Shown piece after piece: positions 8,486-17,202 of a DNA stretch of 64,000 nucleotides (position 1 is the stretch's first letter; each line of letters starts with the position of its first letter). Position numbers and translations under genes: made by a program. The DNA lies in assembly GCF_004348265.1 (NCBI RefSeq), contig NZ_SMNT01000003.1, positions 51,564 to 115,563 of the forward strand. Reading direction: 5' to 3'. Below the pieces are notes generated by a model that had not been told where the DNA came from, searched no databases, and worked only from the letters and a program-made list of their open reading frames with translations. The stretch comes from Methylobacterium segetis. GTDB lineage: Bacteria; Pseudomonadota; Alphaproteobacteria; Rhizobiales; Beijerinckiaceae.

Positions 8486-8510
8486 GGAACTGATCCAGGT
8501 TAAGCTGGTT
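8486..8510 (+). promoter_or_regulatory. EcfG-type general stress promoter candidate
   Basis: GGAAC at 8486-8490, 16 bases, GGTT at 8507-8510, then the ATG of the exported protein 70 bases downstream. Spacing and -10 variant are identical to the candidate at 2481. Known EcfG promoters of alphaproteobacteria read GGAAC-N16/17-CGTT. Confidence 0.55.
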
Positions 8511-8580
8511 TCATCCGCGAAAGCAGGCCGCGGCGCTCCGCCGGGGGCCGCGCTATCCTTGCGATTTCACGGAGAACCAG

Positions 8581-9087
8581 ATGAAAAGCGGACGGATCCT
8601 CGCCGGCCTCGCGCTCGCGTGCCTGACCACTCCCGTTCTTGCGGGCCCCTGCACCGAGCAGATCGCGGCTGTGGCGAAGCAGCTGGAGAGCAGCCCCGCC
8701 GCGGGCGCGGCCGTGACGGGCTCGGTCTCGGGCAGCGTCGCCGAGACGAAGTCCGATGCCAGGACGTCCCGCGACAAGACCGCCGCCACCGAGAGCGCCC
8801 CGAGCCTCAACAAGGATGGCAGGACGGGCGGCGTCGGCGGCAACGACGAGGTGAATGCGGCGGCCGCCGACCGCGCCACCTCCGCCGCTGACGTGCGCCG
8901 GCAACAGGAGGGCAAGCCGACGGCCGCCGCGAACCCCGCCGCGGCCGGCAACGCCGACAGCGGCGAGAGCCGGGCCAAGAACCTCCTCGCCGAGGCGCGC
9001 GCCCTCGACGCCAAGGGCGACGATGCCTGCAAGGGCAAGCTCGCCGAGGCCAAGGATGCGGGCGGCCTGAGCCAGAGCTACCGCTGA
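8581..9087 (+). CDS. Exported Ala-rich protein of unknown function
   Basis: No family recognised. The 168-residue product has a clear signal peptide (MKSGRILAGLALACLTTPVLA, cleavage after Ala21 likely) followed by Gly-Pro-Cys. The mature part is polar, low in aromatic residues and rich in Ala, Ser, Asp and Lys, suggesting a disordered periplasmic protein. Two cysteines (in GPCTEQ and DDACKG) could form one disulfide linking the ends. The C-terminal segment AKNLLAEARALDAKGDDACKG is helical and resembles a short tail seen in other small exported proteins of this group. An EcfG-like promoter upstream suggests stress induction, which is inference. Confidence 0.75.
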   Translation: MKSGRILAGLALACLTTPVLAGPCTEQIAAVAKQLESSPAAGAAVTGSVSGSVAETKSDARTSRDKTAATESAPSLNKDGRTGGVGGNDEVNAAAADRATSAADVRRQQEGKPTAAANPAAAGNADSGESRAKNLLAEARALDAKGDDACKGKLAEAKDAGGLSQSYR

Positions 9088-9228
9088 GGTCGCGCAGGCC
9101 CGCGCCGGGTCGGAATGCTGTCGCAGGAATGCGGGGGCTTTCTCGTTTCCGGGCGCGCTCTTAACCCCTCGTTTACCATCCTCGCGCTCGATGGTGCCGA
9201 CCCACCCGTCCGCAGAGTGCGAGGACTC

Positions 9229-9483
9229 ATGACGAGAAAAGAGCTTCTGGCCCGCCTCGACGCCGTGCAGGCGGCCCTCGGCCCCCGCGCCAATACGAGC
9301 TTCAACAGCTCGATCTTCAACGACGCGGCGCTCCTGAAGCGCATCGAGGCGTTCGAGGCGCAGGTCGCCGTCGCCGACAAGCCGAAGCCGGCCGAGTATA
9401 CCGGCAACATGTTCAGCCGCATCCAGAACCGCAGAAATGCCGCGCCGGCCGCACCCGCCCGGACGCTGGTGACGGGGCAGTAG
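9229..9483 (+). CDS. Small hypothetical protein (84 aa)
   Basis: A short soluble protein beginning MTRKELLARLDAVQAALGPR, with a helical first half, an Asn/Ser patch (NTSFNSSIFNDAALL) and a basic Ala/Pro tail. No known domain. The ATG at 9229 has GAGG close upstream; a longer reading from 9115 lacks a convincing ribosome site and has a non-helical leader. It converges with the YcjF-like gene, with a gap of only three bases between stop codons. Codon use matches neighbours, so it is probably real, but I cannot suggest a function. Confidence 0.55.
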   Translation: MTRKELLARLDAVQAALGPRANTSFNSSIFNDAALLKRIEAFEAQVAVADKPKPAEYTGNMFSRIQNRRNAAPAAPARTLVTGQ

Positions 9484-9486
9484 GCC

Positions 9487-10512
9487 TCAGCTCTGCTCCT
9501 CCCGGGCGGGACGCAGCAACTCTCCCGCGACGTCCGCCAGCCGCGGGGGCGCCTCGCGGGTGAAGGGCAGCGGACGGCACACCGCGATGGCCGCGAGCCC
9601 GAAGCGTGCGGTCATCAGGCCGTTGAGCACGCCCTCGCCGAGCTTCGCCGAGACGCGGGCGGCGATGCCGAGGCCGAGCACCTGTTGCACCACGCTGTCG
9701 CCGACCGCCATGCCGCCGGTGACGGTGAGATGGGCGAAGGCGGCGCGCGCGAGCCGCAGGAAGCCGAGGAAGCCCGGCCTCCCGCCGTAGATCGCGGCGA
9801 TCCGGCGCAGTAGCCGCACCGCGGAGAACACCACGAACGCGACGTCGACGATGGCCCGCGGGCTCAGCGCCGTCACCGCCGAGACCTGCTTGGCGGCCGT
9901 GGCGATGGCGCCGCGCGCCTGCGCATCGAGGGGCGCGAGGAGTTCGCGCTCGGCGATGCCGATCCGGTCCTCCACGTCGAGGATCGCGTCCCCGAGCGTG
10001 TCGAGGCGCCGGCGTCCCTCCGCGAGCGGCGCCCGCTCGGCGTAGAAGGCGGCGAGATCCCGCACCACCGCCTGTGCGCCGGTATGATCCCGGGTCGCGA
10101 TCGCCTGGATCGCGGCCTCGCGCAGCTTCTCGATCCGCCGCTCGCGCCAGAGACCCCCGATCTCGCGGCCGACGATCGCCAGGAAGGCCAAAGCCGCCAG
10201 CGCGAGGAGCGCGAGGGCGACGCCGCCGAGCCACGGTGCGGCCTGGAACAGGTCTGCGATCAGCCGCTCGACCGACAGGCCGATCCCCAGGGCAACGAGC
10301 CCGCCGAGGGCGGAGAGGAGCAGGCCGAGCCAGGGTGCACGGCGCCGGCCGGCGACCGGCACGGGCGTGCCGTCCGCCGCGTCGACGATCTCGAAGGGCT
10401 CCTCGACCATCCGGACCTGGGCGGGAGGCGCGACGGGCGGTGCGGCGCCGGCCTCCGGGGCAGCGCCCGGTGTTGGCATGCGGAAGGCGCGCGGGCGCTG
10501 GGAGGAACTCAT
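9487..10512 (-). CDS. TIGR01620/YcjF family membrane protein (DUF697)
   Basis: A 341-residue inner-membrane protein. It has a Pro/Ala-rich cytosolic leader (1-60), two transmembrane helices at about 62-115 (WLGLLLSALGGLVALGIGLS; GGVALALLALAALAFLAI), a helical linker and a C-terminal DUF697-like domain with AKQVSAVTALSPRAIVDVAF and GMAVGDSVVQQVLGLGIAA. This is the YcjF family, whose genes nearly always follow ycjX as here (70-bp gap). In enterobacteria the pair belongs to stress operons. Molecular function is unknown; the DUF697 domain also occurs next to GTPases, which fits a partnership with the P-loop protein upstream. Confidence 0.88.
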   Translation of the reverse strand: MSSSQRPRAFRMPTPGAAPEAGAAPPVAPPAQVRMVEEPFEIVDAADGTPVPVAGRRRAPWLGLLLSALGGLVALGIGLSVERLIADLFQAAPWLGGVALALLALAALAFLAIVGREIGGLWRERRIEKLREAAIQAIATRDHTGAQAVVRDLAAFYAERAPLAEGRRRLDTLGDAILDVEDRIGIAERELLAPLDAQARGAIATAAKQVSAVTALSPRAIVDVAFVVFSAVRLLRRIAAIYGGRPGFLGFLRLARAAFAHLTVTGGMAVGDSVVQQVLGLGIAARVSAKLGEGVLNGLMTARFGLAAIAVCRPLPFTREAPPRLADVAGELLRPAREEQS

Positions 10513-10582
10513 GCGAGGAATCCCGAGACAATGGGGCGGCCGGTCTGAGACCTGGCCACGGGGAGCGAGGCGGACGCCGCGC

Positions 10583-12028
10583 TCACGCCAGCCGGTCCCC
10601 GATCAGGAACTGCATCGCCCGGTCGAGCCGGATCTGCGGCAGGTGGCCGGGGCGGCCGAGGCCGTCGGGCCGCACCAGGGGCGGGCGGAAGCGCGGGAAG
10701 CGGAGTGAGCCGGGCTCGACCGCGCCCTCGAGCACCGCCTCCGGCCGGGCGGGTAGCTCGCCGGGGAAGATCGCGGCCTCGCCCAGCCCGTCGAAGGTCT
10801 CGTCGCCGACCACCTCGCCCGCCTCCGGCGTGCCGGTGACCGCGCGGAAGGTGGCCTCGCCCTCGTGCACGGTGGTCTCGCGGGTGGCGCGCACGGAGGC
10901 GAGCGCCACCGTGCCGACGCGGGCCCCCGCGGCCTCCGTCCGGCGCATCGCCCGCGAGACGAGGAGGCGCAGGAGGGCGTCGAGGCGGTCGTGGCTCGTC
11001 TGGTGGAGGTGGTCGGCCTTGGTGGCGGCGAAGAGCACGCGGTCGGCGCGGGGCGCGAACAGCCGGGAGAGCAGCGAGTTGCGCCCGATATTGAGGCTGA
11101 GCAGCACGGAATCGAGCGCCTCCTCCAGTTCCGCCAGGGCGGCCGGCCCCGCATCGACTGCCGCGAGCACGTCGACGAGCACGATCTGCCGGTCGACCCG
11201 CTGGAAATGGTCGCGAAAGAAGGGCTCCACCACCTTCGCTTTGTAGGCCTCGAAGCGGCGCTCCATGAGGCCCGCGAGGCTATCCGGCGCCAGCGCCTCG
11301 GGCAAACGGTCGAGGGGCGCGAAGGTGAGCGCGGGCGAGCCCGCGAGATCGCCGGGCATCAGGAAGCGGCCGGGCGGGGTCGTCGCCACCGCCTCGGGAC
11401 CGGCGCGGAGACCGGCGAGATAGGCCTTGAAGGCGTCGCTCGCGCGCTCGGCCAGGGGTTCGTCGAGGGGGCCGTTCGGATCGAGGCCGGAAAGCATGGC
11501 GAGCCAGGGCGCGGCGATTCCCGCGCGGCCGGCCCGGCGCGTCCCCGCGATCGTGGCGCGCGACCACGTCGTGTAGCTCTGCTCGATCAAGGCGAGGTCG
11601 AGGAGCCACTCGCCCGGATAATCCACCACGTCGAGCATCAATCTGCCCGGCCCCGAGCGCCAGCCGCCGGCCCGCTCGTACTCGATGGCGAGGCGGAACT
11701 GGCTGATCCGGTCTGTGGAGCGCGGCCAGCGCCGCTCCTCGGTGAGCGCCGCGAAATGCTCCTCGAAGGGGAAGCGCGGCACGTCGTCGTCGGGCTGCGG
11801 CACGAGGCGGGCCCGGCGCAGGCGCCCCTCCTGCGTCGGCGCGAAGGCGGGCAGCGCGTGCGTCTCGACGAGATGGTGGATCAGGGCCGTCGTGAACACG
11901 GTCTTGCCCGAGCGTGCGAGCCCGGTGACGCCGAGCCGCAATGTCGGCTGGATCAGGAAGTCGCTGGAGGCCTCGGCGAAGGCCTTCACGGCCGATCCGG
12001 CGCGCGCGGCGAAACTGTTCAGGGGCAA
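10583..12028 (-). CDS. YcjX family P-loop NTPase
   Basis: A 481-residue protein of the YcjX (DUF463) family of predicted nucleotide-binding stress proteins. The Walker A motif GLARSGKTVFTTALIHHLV lies at about residues 35-53; further motifs are LMLDVVDYPGEWLLDL (Walker B region), NGPLDEPL, and VLFAATKADHLH with the GTPase-like NKxD equivalent TKAD. The length fits the family. The role is unknown; in E. coli the orthologue is induced by heat and phage shock, and its partner YcjF is the next gene here. The ATG at 12028 gives the usual short leader before the P-loop. Confidence 0.92.
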   Translation of the reverse strand: MPLNSFAARAGSAVKAFAEASSDFLIQPTLRLGVTGLARSGKTVFTTALIHHLVETHALPAFAPTQEGRLRRARLVPQPDDDVPRFPFEEHFAALTEERRWPRSTDRISQFRLAIEYERAGGWRSGPGRLMLDVVDYPGEWLLDLALIEQSYTTWSRATIAGTRRAGRAGIAAPWLAMLSGLDPNGPLDEPLAERASDAFKAYLAGLRAGPEAVATTPPGRFLMPGDLAGSPALTFAPLDRLPEALAPDSLAGLMERRFEAYKAKVVEPFFRDHFQRVDRQIVLVDVLAAVDAGPAALAELEEALDSVLLSLNIGRNSLLSRLFAPRADRVLFAATKADHLHQTSHDRLDALLRLLVSRAMRRTEAAGARVGTVALASVRATRETTVHEGEATFRAVTGTPEAGEVVGDETFDGLGEAAIFPGELPARPEAVLEGAVEPGSLRFPRFRPPLVRPDGLGRPGHLPQIRLDRAMQFLIGDRLA

Positions 12029-12101
12029 GGCGAGCTCGGTGGGATGATGTGACCGGCCGCTGAGGTGGCGCGCCGGCCGGTCGGCCGCAAGGCTTGGGTG
12101 C

Positions 12102-13292
12102 CTACCGGCCGGCCTCCGCGGTGGGGGCGACGCGCACCGTCGAGGCGGAGAGCCGGGCGATCGCGGCCTGCACGAGGTCCGGCCCGGCCCGCAATGTGCC
12201 GAGTTCGACCCCCGACATGGCGAGCATGACGGGTGCGAGGTTCGGCAGCGGCCCGCCCGCCTCGTCGAACAGCTTCAGGTCGTCGCCCGGCTTCAGCCCT
12301 ACGCTTCCGGCGATGCGGGCGGCGTAATTCCCGATACGCACCTCGTCGTTGCCGCAGAGGGGGGGTGGCAGGCGCAGGTCGAGGAGCGGCAGGCCCGCCG
12401 CGATCGCCGGGAGGGCGGCCGATTCCGCGACGAGCCGGTCGGGCGAGAGGCTGGAGCGGGTGAGCAGCGCGGCGGGGTCGTCGGCCCCGCGCAGCGGCGT
12501 GCGGGCGGCGGAGCGCTCCGGCGCCGCCGTGACGCCGGCCGCGATGTCGGCGACGGGCCGCAGGGATGGGAGCGGTGCGCGGCCGGGACGCCTGGCGGGG
12601 TTGCCGGCCATCCGCGCCAGCGGCGACCAGGGCTGGACGCGCAGGGCCGGCCGCGCCGCGGCAGCAGCGCGGCGGGGCTGCGCCGAGGCCGTCGCGCGCC
12701 GGGGCGCGCCCCCTCGGGCATGCCGGGCGAGGAAGCGGGCGCGGAGCGTCCGGCCGATGCCCTGCGGCGCGAGGGCCGTCGAGACGGACGGCGTGCGCGG
12801 GACAGAGCTCCGCTGGACGGTGGCCGCCGGCACCCCGCAGGAGGCGGGAGCCCAGCGGCGCACGATGGTGAGTGCCGTGCGCCGCCCGTATTCACGGTAG
12901 TAGCGGCGCAGGAGCTGAGCGGCGGCGTCCGCCCCGTCCGCGGCGGTGGCGAAGCCCGTGTGGCCCTCCCCATCGCCGCCGAGCTCGCCGGACCAGCGGG
13001 CCTGCTTGATGCACCAGTAATTGTTGAGCTTGACGCAGCGCGCCACGAAGGCGGGCTCGGTCCGTGAGAAGCGCGCGACCAGCGCCAGCGAGGCGGGGCG
13101 GAGCGCCGCGCCCGCTTCCTGACGCCAGTTCGTGACGGCCCGGGCCTCGGCCGCGAAGCGCGGCGGTACCGGTGCCGGGGACGGCATCACGAGGGCGAGC
13201 CGCGCCGCTTCACCTCCGGCCCGCGCGGCCTCCAGCCCCGCCTCGATCCGGGGCGTCAGGGTCGTCAGGACGAGGAGCGCGGCAAGGAGCAA
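12102..13292 (-). CDS. Exported or membrane-anchored protein with a phage P5-like domain
   Basis: A 396-residue protein of no confirmed family. The N-terminus (LLLAALLVLTTL) is hydrophobic like a signal anchor. Residues about 85-155 resemble the phage structural protein P5/lysozyme-like domain: FVARCVKLNNYWCIKQARWSG, then GFATAADGADAAAQLLRRYY and LTIVRRWAP, in the order seen in that family (NNPGNIR, GxRA, RWAPP). The remainder is Arg/Ala/Pro-rich, then a globular tail with LDLRLPPPLCGNDEVRIGNY. No ATG or GTG fits the beginning, so TTG at 13292 is used with low certainty. It lies 73 bp upstream of ycjX. A cell-wall role is possible but not shown. Confidence 0.6.
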   Translation of the reverse strand: MLLAALLVLTTLTPRIEAGLEAARAGGEAARLALVMPSPAPVPPRFAAEARAVTNWRQEAGAALRPASLALVARFSRTEPAFVARCVKLNNYWCIKQARWSGELGGDGEGHTGFATAADGADAAAQLLRRYYREYGRRTALTIVRRWAPASCGVPAATVQRSSVPRTPSVSTALAPQGIGRTLRARFLARHARGGAPRRATASAQPRRAAAAARPALRVQPWSPLARMAGNPARRPGRAPLPSLRPVADIAAGVTAAPERSAARTPLRGADDPAALLTRSSLSPDRLVAESAALPAIAAGLPLLDLRLPPPLCGNDEVRIGNYAARIAGSVGLKPGDDLKLFDEAGGPLPNLAPVMLAMSGVELGTLRAGPDLVQAAIARLSASTVRVAPTAEAGR

Positions 13293-13386
13293 GGCGGGAC
13301 GGCCGAGGGTTCGAGGCGCGGCGAAGCTTGGCCACCCTCAGGCAACGGCGGCGCGCCGTGTTCGGTTCAACCGGTGGTAAGGTTCG

Positions 13387-14181
13387 TCAGGGGTTCAACG
13401 CGGCGAGCGCCGCCGCGTGCAGGCGCCGGTCGCCGGCCGCCACGACGCGACCGCCCTGCGTCGCCGGGCCGCCGTCCCAGGCCGTGACGACCCCGCCTGC
13501 GCCCTCGACGATCGGGATCAGGGCGACGATGTCGTAGGGCTTCAGCCCCGCCTCGACCACGAGGTCGATCTGCCCGGCCGCCAGCATGCAATAGGCGTAG
13601 CAATCGGCGCCGTAGCGGGCCATCCGGACGCTGGCCTCGATCGACCGGTAGCGCTCCGCCTCCTCGCCCTCGGCGAAGAGCCGCGGGTCGGTGGTGGCGA
13701 GGATCGCCTCCTTCAGGCTCTCGCAGCGGCGGGTGCGGAGCGTGCGCTCGCCGCGGGCATGGCGCAGCTTCGCGCTCGCGCCGTCGCCGAAGAAGCGCTC
13801 GTTGAGGAAGGGCTGATGCATCAGCCCGCGCACCGCCATGCCTCCGCGCGTCAGCCCGATCAGGGTGCCCCAGGTCGGCAGGCCGGCGATGAAGGCGCGG
13901 GTGCCGTCGATCGGGTCGAGCACCCAGACGCACTCCGCGTCGAGCCGCTCCGAGCCGAACTCCTCGCCGAGGATGCCATGGGTCGGGAAGGTCTGACGGA
14001 TCATGTTGCGCAGCACGACCTCCGCCGCCCGGTCGGCTTCGGTGACGGGGTCGAAGGCGGCGGCGCCCCGCGCCTTGTCGTCGAGGCCGAAATGCGCGCG
14101 GAAGAAGGGCAGGATCGCCTGTCCCGACTGGGTGGCGAGATCGTCCATGAACCGCGCGAGATCGACGACGCTCATCGGCAA
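13387..14181 (-). CDS. hisN: Histidinol-phosphatase HisN, inositol-monophosphatase family
   Basis: Removes phosphate from L-histidinol phosphate, the penultimate step of histidine synthesis. The 264-residue product has the Mg-dependent IMPase motifs: DPVTEADRAAE near 44-54, GILGEEFG at about 70-77, WVLDPIDGTRAFIAG at 86-100 and PYDIVALIPIVEGAGG at 219-234. The combination with GTRAFIAG and GLKPYDIVAL is typical of the alphaproteobacterial HisN group rather than SuhB. The main histidine cluster lies 30 kb away. A second ATG six bases downstream (14175) is an alternative start. Inositol monophosphatase activity on other substrates cannot be excluded from sequence. Confidence 0.87.
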   Translation of the reverse strand: MPMSVVDLARFMDDLATQSGQAILPFFRAHFGLDDKARGAAAFDPVTEADRAAEVVLRNMIRQTFPTHGILGEEFGSERLDAECVWVLDPIDGTRAFIAGLPTWGTLIGLTRGGMAVRGLMHQPFLNERFFGDGASAKLRHARGERTLRTRRCESLKEAILATTDPRLFAEGEEAERYRSIEASVRMARYGADCYAYCMLAAGQIDLVVEAGLKPYDIVALIPIVEGAGGVVTAWDGGPATQGGRVVAAGDRRLHAAALAALNP

Positions 14182-14248
14182 GGCACCCTCTGTCGGCGGC
14201 GCGCGGGCCCCGGTTTCCGATGACGGAAGCGGGCTCGGAGCGGCGGCG

Positions 14249-16282
14249 TCAAGCCCCCGCGAGATCGGAGTTCGCCCGGTCGGGTTCGGTGCGCCCGCTC
14301 GCCGAGAGCGCCGTCACCCGACCGGAGGAGAGGGCGCGCGGCTCGGCCTCGACCGCGGCGAGCACCACCTCGACCGCCGCGCGGAGCGAGATCACGTTCT
14401 CGTCGGCGCCGAGGGCGGCGAGGCGCGCGGCGTCCCCAAGGATCTCGTCGTCGGCCCGCCAGAGGCCGGCGACGATCCGCACCTGGGGCATCCGCCGGCG
14501 CAGCCGCCCGACGAGCCGGCGCAGGTGGGTCGGTTCCCCGCTGATCGCCAGCGAGATGATGCAGGCGATCCGCGCGGGACCGGGCGAGAAGGCGTCGATG
14601 CGGGCGCGCGCCACCTCGGAGAAGGGCACGATCCGGGTGCCGATGCCGCGCTTCTCCAGGAGCTGCGCCAGGATCGCGGCGGCGGCCCCGTCCACGAAGC
14701 CGCGCCCGGCGACGCAGAGCACCGCCCCCTCGCGCCGCCAAGCCTCGCCGACCGAGCCGGGCGCAGGCGTGATCGGCTCGCGGCCGCAGGCCGGAGCGTT
14801 GCGCTCGCCGCCCGTGACGAGGCGGTGGGCGGCCGCCGCCGGCGCTTCCGGCGTCTCGTCGGCGCGGGAGGACAGCTCCTCGACGAGTTCAGTCACCGAG
14901 GCGCGGATCGCGGTCTTCTGCTCCGGCGTCAGCACGCCGCGTGCCGCGTCCCGCGCCGCGAGTTCCAGCCCGCGCAGCACGACCTCGTCGTAATAGGCGG
15001 AGAGCGAGCATTCCTGCAGGATCAGGTCGGCATGCTCCTGCACCTCCTCCGGGTCGTCGGCGAGGATGCGCTGGTAGAAGTTCTCGATCGGGGTAAGCGC
15101 CGGCCGGTCGCCGAACAGCACGTCGAGGAACTCGAGCCTGTCGACATGGCGGCCGAGCACCACGAGGCAGACGGTGAGGGGGGTCGAGAGCAGGAGCCCG
15201 ACCGGCCCCCACAGCCACGTCCAGAACAGGGCCGAGACCAGCACCGCGAAGGGCGAGAGCCCGGTCGATTGCCCGTAGAGCATCGGCTCGATGATGTGGC
15301 CGACGATGGGCTCCAGCACCACGAACAGGGTCGCGGTGGCCACGACCATGTTCCAGCCGGGATCGACCGCGGCGGCGAGCGCCAGCGGGAACAGCGCGGA
15401 GAGGAAGGCGCCGACATAGGGCACGAAGCGCATCAGGGCGGAGAAGATGCCCCACAGGACCGGATTGGGCACCCCGATCAGGTAGAGGCCGGCGCCGATG
15501 ACGATCCCGAAGGCGGCGTTCAGGGCGAGCTGCACCACGAAGTAGCGGCTCAGGCGCCGCGCGGCGTCGTCCATCGCCACCGTGGTGCGGTGCAGGTCGC
15601 TCGAGCCGGCGAGCCGGATCATGCGATCGCGCAGGTCCTCCTTCTGCATCAGGATGAAGAGCAGCACCACGAAGACGATGCCGGTGGTGGCGAGCGGCTT
15701 CATCACCGGCGAGAGCAGCGTGCCGGCCGTCTCGATCGGGCCCGGGGGACGCTCGCGCATCTCGACCAGGACGGCCTTCTCCTCCGGCTTCTCCGGGCCG
15801 GCGGCGGAGGGCGCCGGCTTGTTGCCCGCCTCACCCTCGCTGCCGGCCTGATGGATCGCCCGGCCGATATTGGCGACGTAGTCCGTCGCCCGCCCCAGCG
15901 CGCTATCCTTCAGGCCCTCGACCTTGCGCTCGATCGTGTCGCGGTAGCGCGGGACATCGCCGGCGAGATCGGCGACCTGGACGCCGATCAGCGTGGTCAG
16001 CGCCGCCACGATTCCGAGCGCGGTGATCACAGCGATCGCAACCGCCATGATCCGGCCGAGACGCAGGCGCCGCAGGAGGTCGACGAGCGGACCCAGCACG
16101 AAGGAGAACAGCACCGCGATGGCGATCGGGATGAAGATCTCGCGCCCGACATAGAGCGCGGCGACGATGACCCCGGCGATCACGACCGGCGAGGCGAGCG
16201 CCGCCTTCGGCGTCTCGGCGGCGGCGATCCGTGTCGGGCGCGGCGGGATGAGGAGCGCCTCGGGGCTCGAATTCCTGGCCAT
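14249..16282 (-). CDS. AI-2E family permease with C-terminal Rossmann-like domain
   Basis: A 677-residue membrane protein of the AI-2E/PerM family (several members are proton-coupled exporters; substrate here unknown). It has a helix pair at about 30-75 (VVIAGVIVAALYVGREIFIP), a coiled linker, then the conserved permease core with FVPYVGAFLSALFPLALA, VVLEPIVGHIIEPMLYG and GLLLSTPLTVCLVVLGRH. After a cytosolic helical stretch comes an extra domain at about 520-645 with AVLCVAGRGFVDG, GIGTRIVPF, EPTHLRRLVGRLRRRMPQ and IVAGLWRADD, resembling a B12-binding-like Rossmann fold without an obvious DxHxxG cobalamin motif. The ATG at 16282 begins MARNSSPEALL; a longer frame from 16393 has an Arg-rich leader and is less likely. 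Confidence 0.88.
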   Translation of the reverse strand: MARNSSPEALLIPPRPTRIAAAETPKAALASPVVIAGVIVAALYVGREIFIPIAIAVLFSFVLGPLVDLLRRLRLGRIMAVAIAVITALGIVAALTTLIGVQVADLAGDVPRYRDTIERKVEGLKDSALGRATDYVANIGRAIHQAGSEGEAGNKPAPSAAGPEKPEEKAVLVEMRERPPGPIETAGTLLSPVMKPLATTGIVFVVLLFILMQKEDLRDRMIRLAGSSDLHRTTVAMDDAARRLSRYFVVQLALNAAFGIVIGAGLYLIGVPNPVLWGIFSALMRFVPYVGAFLSALFPLALAAAVDPGWNMVVATATLFVVLEPIVGHIIEPMLYGQSTGLSPFAVLVSALFWTWLWGPVGLLLSTPLTVCLVVLGRHVDRLEFLDVLFGDRPALTPIENFYQRILADDPEEVQEHADLILQECSLSAYYDEVVLRGLELAARDAARGVLTPEQKTAIRASVTELVEELSSRADETPEAPAAAAHRLVTGGERNAPACGREPITPAPGSVGEAWRREGAVLCVAGRGFVDGAAAAILAQLLEKRGIGTRIVPFSEVARARIDAFSPGPARIACIISLAISGEPTHLRRLVGRLRRRMPQVRIVAGLWRADDEILGDAARLAALGADENVISLRAAVEVVLAAVEAEPRALSSGRVTALSASGRTEPDRANSDLAGA

Positions 16283-16434
16283 TCCGGTCTCGCCTCGAAC
16301 GCGACGCCTGCGCTGCACCGCCAGGGCGGGCATCGCAGCGTGAGGAACGGCGGGAGGCCGCAATCGATCCCTGAATGAGGCCGGGGTTCTCACGGATTCG
16401 TGAGCGCGTGGCGTGGCGGCCGGGTCCGGAAACC

Positions 16435-17193
16435 TCAGGCCGCGAAGGGCGCGAGCACGTGGCCAGCGGCTTCGAGACGTGCGCGGACGGTTCGCGCCAT
16501 CGCGACGGCGGCCGGATTGTCGCCATGCACGCAGATCGTGTCGATGGCGACGGGGATGTGCCGTCCGCCCCGCGTCTCGACGGCGCCGGCCTCCAGCATG
16601 CGAAGGACCCGATCGGCCGCGGCCTCCGCCTCGTGGATGACGGCCCCGGGCTCGGAGCGCGGCGCGAGCCTTCCATCCTCCCCGTAGGCGCGGTCGGCGT
16701 AGACCTCGCGCGAGACCGCGAGGCCGTGGGCGAGCGCCGCCCGCTCGGCAGGCAGGCCGGGCATGACCATGAGGACGAGGCCGCGATCGACCGCGCGCAC
16801 CCCGCGGGCGATCGCCGCCGCGACCCCATCCTCGACATTGGCGAGGTTGGCCAGCGCCCCGTGCGCCTTGACGTGGCTGACGCGGTGGCCGGCAAGCGCC
16901 GCGCAGCCCTGAAGCGCCCCGATCTGGTAGGCGATTGCCTGCTCGATCTCGGCCGGGCTCTGCGGGATCACCCGGCGCCCGAAGCCTTCGAGGTCGCGGA
17001 AGCCCGGATGCGCGCCGAGCGCCACGCCCCGCGCCTTCGCCGCCCGCGCCGTCTCGACCATGATGCCGGGATCGCCCGCATGGAAGCCGCAGGCGACGTT
17101 GGCCGAGGTGACGATGTCGAGCATGGCCGCATCCTCCCCCATGCGCCAGGGGCCGAAGCCCTCCCCGAGGTCGCTGTTGAGGTCGATGCGCAT
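16435..17193 (-). CDS. pxpA: 5-oxoprolinase subunit PxpA (LamB/YcsF family)
   Basis: Third subunit of 5-oxoprolinase, working with PxpB and PxpC encoded at 4904-6654. The 252-residue product begins with the family signature MRIDLNSDLGEGFG and contains TSANVACGFHAGDP (about 30-43), GAHPGFRDLEGFGRR, VKAHGALANLAN (108-119), EVYADRAYGEDGRL and IDTICVHGDNPAAV. Length matches the family. It starts 9 bases after the pncB stop on the same strand, so it is probably translated from a pncB-pxpA message rather than from a pxpABC operon, an unusual split. Confidence 0.95.
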   Translation of the reverse strand: MRIDLNSDLGEGFGPWRMGEDAAMLDIVTSANVACGFHAGDPGIMVETARAAKARGVALGAHPGFRDLEGFGRRVIPQSPAEIEQAIAYQIGALQGCAALAGHRVSHVKAHGALANLANVEDGVAAAIARGVRAVDRGLVLMVMPGLPAERAALAHGLAVSREVYADRAYGEDGRLAPRSEPGAVIHEAEAAADRVLRMLEAGAVETRGGRHIPVAIDTICVHGDNPAAVAMARTVRARLEAAGHVLAPFAA

Positions 17194-17202
17194 CGCGTGA
17201 TC

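Noticed and set aside
14003..16378. A 791-residue frame opposite the AI-2E gene
   Set aside because: Same antisense artefact; sequence is Arg/His/Glu-rich with no domain.
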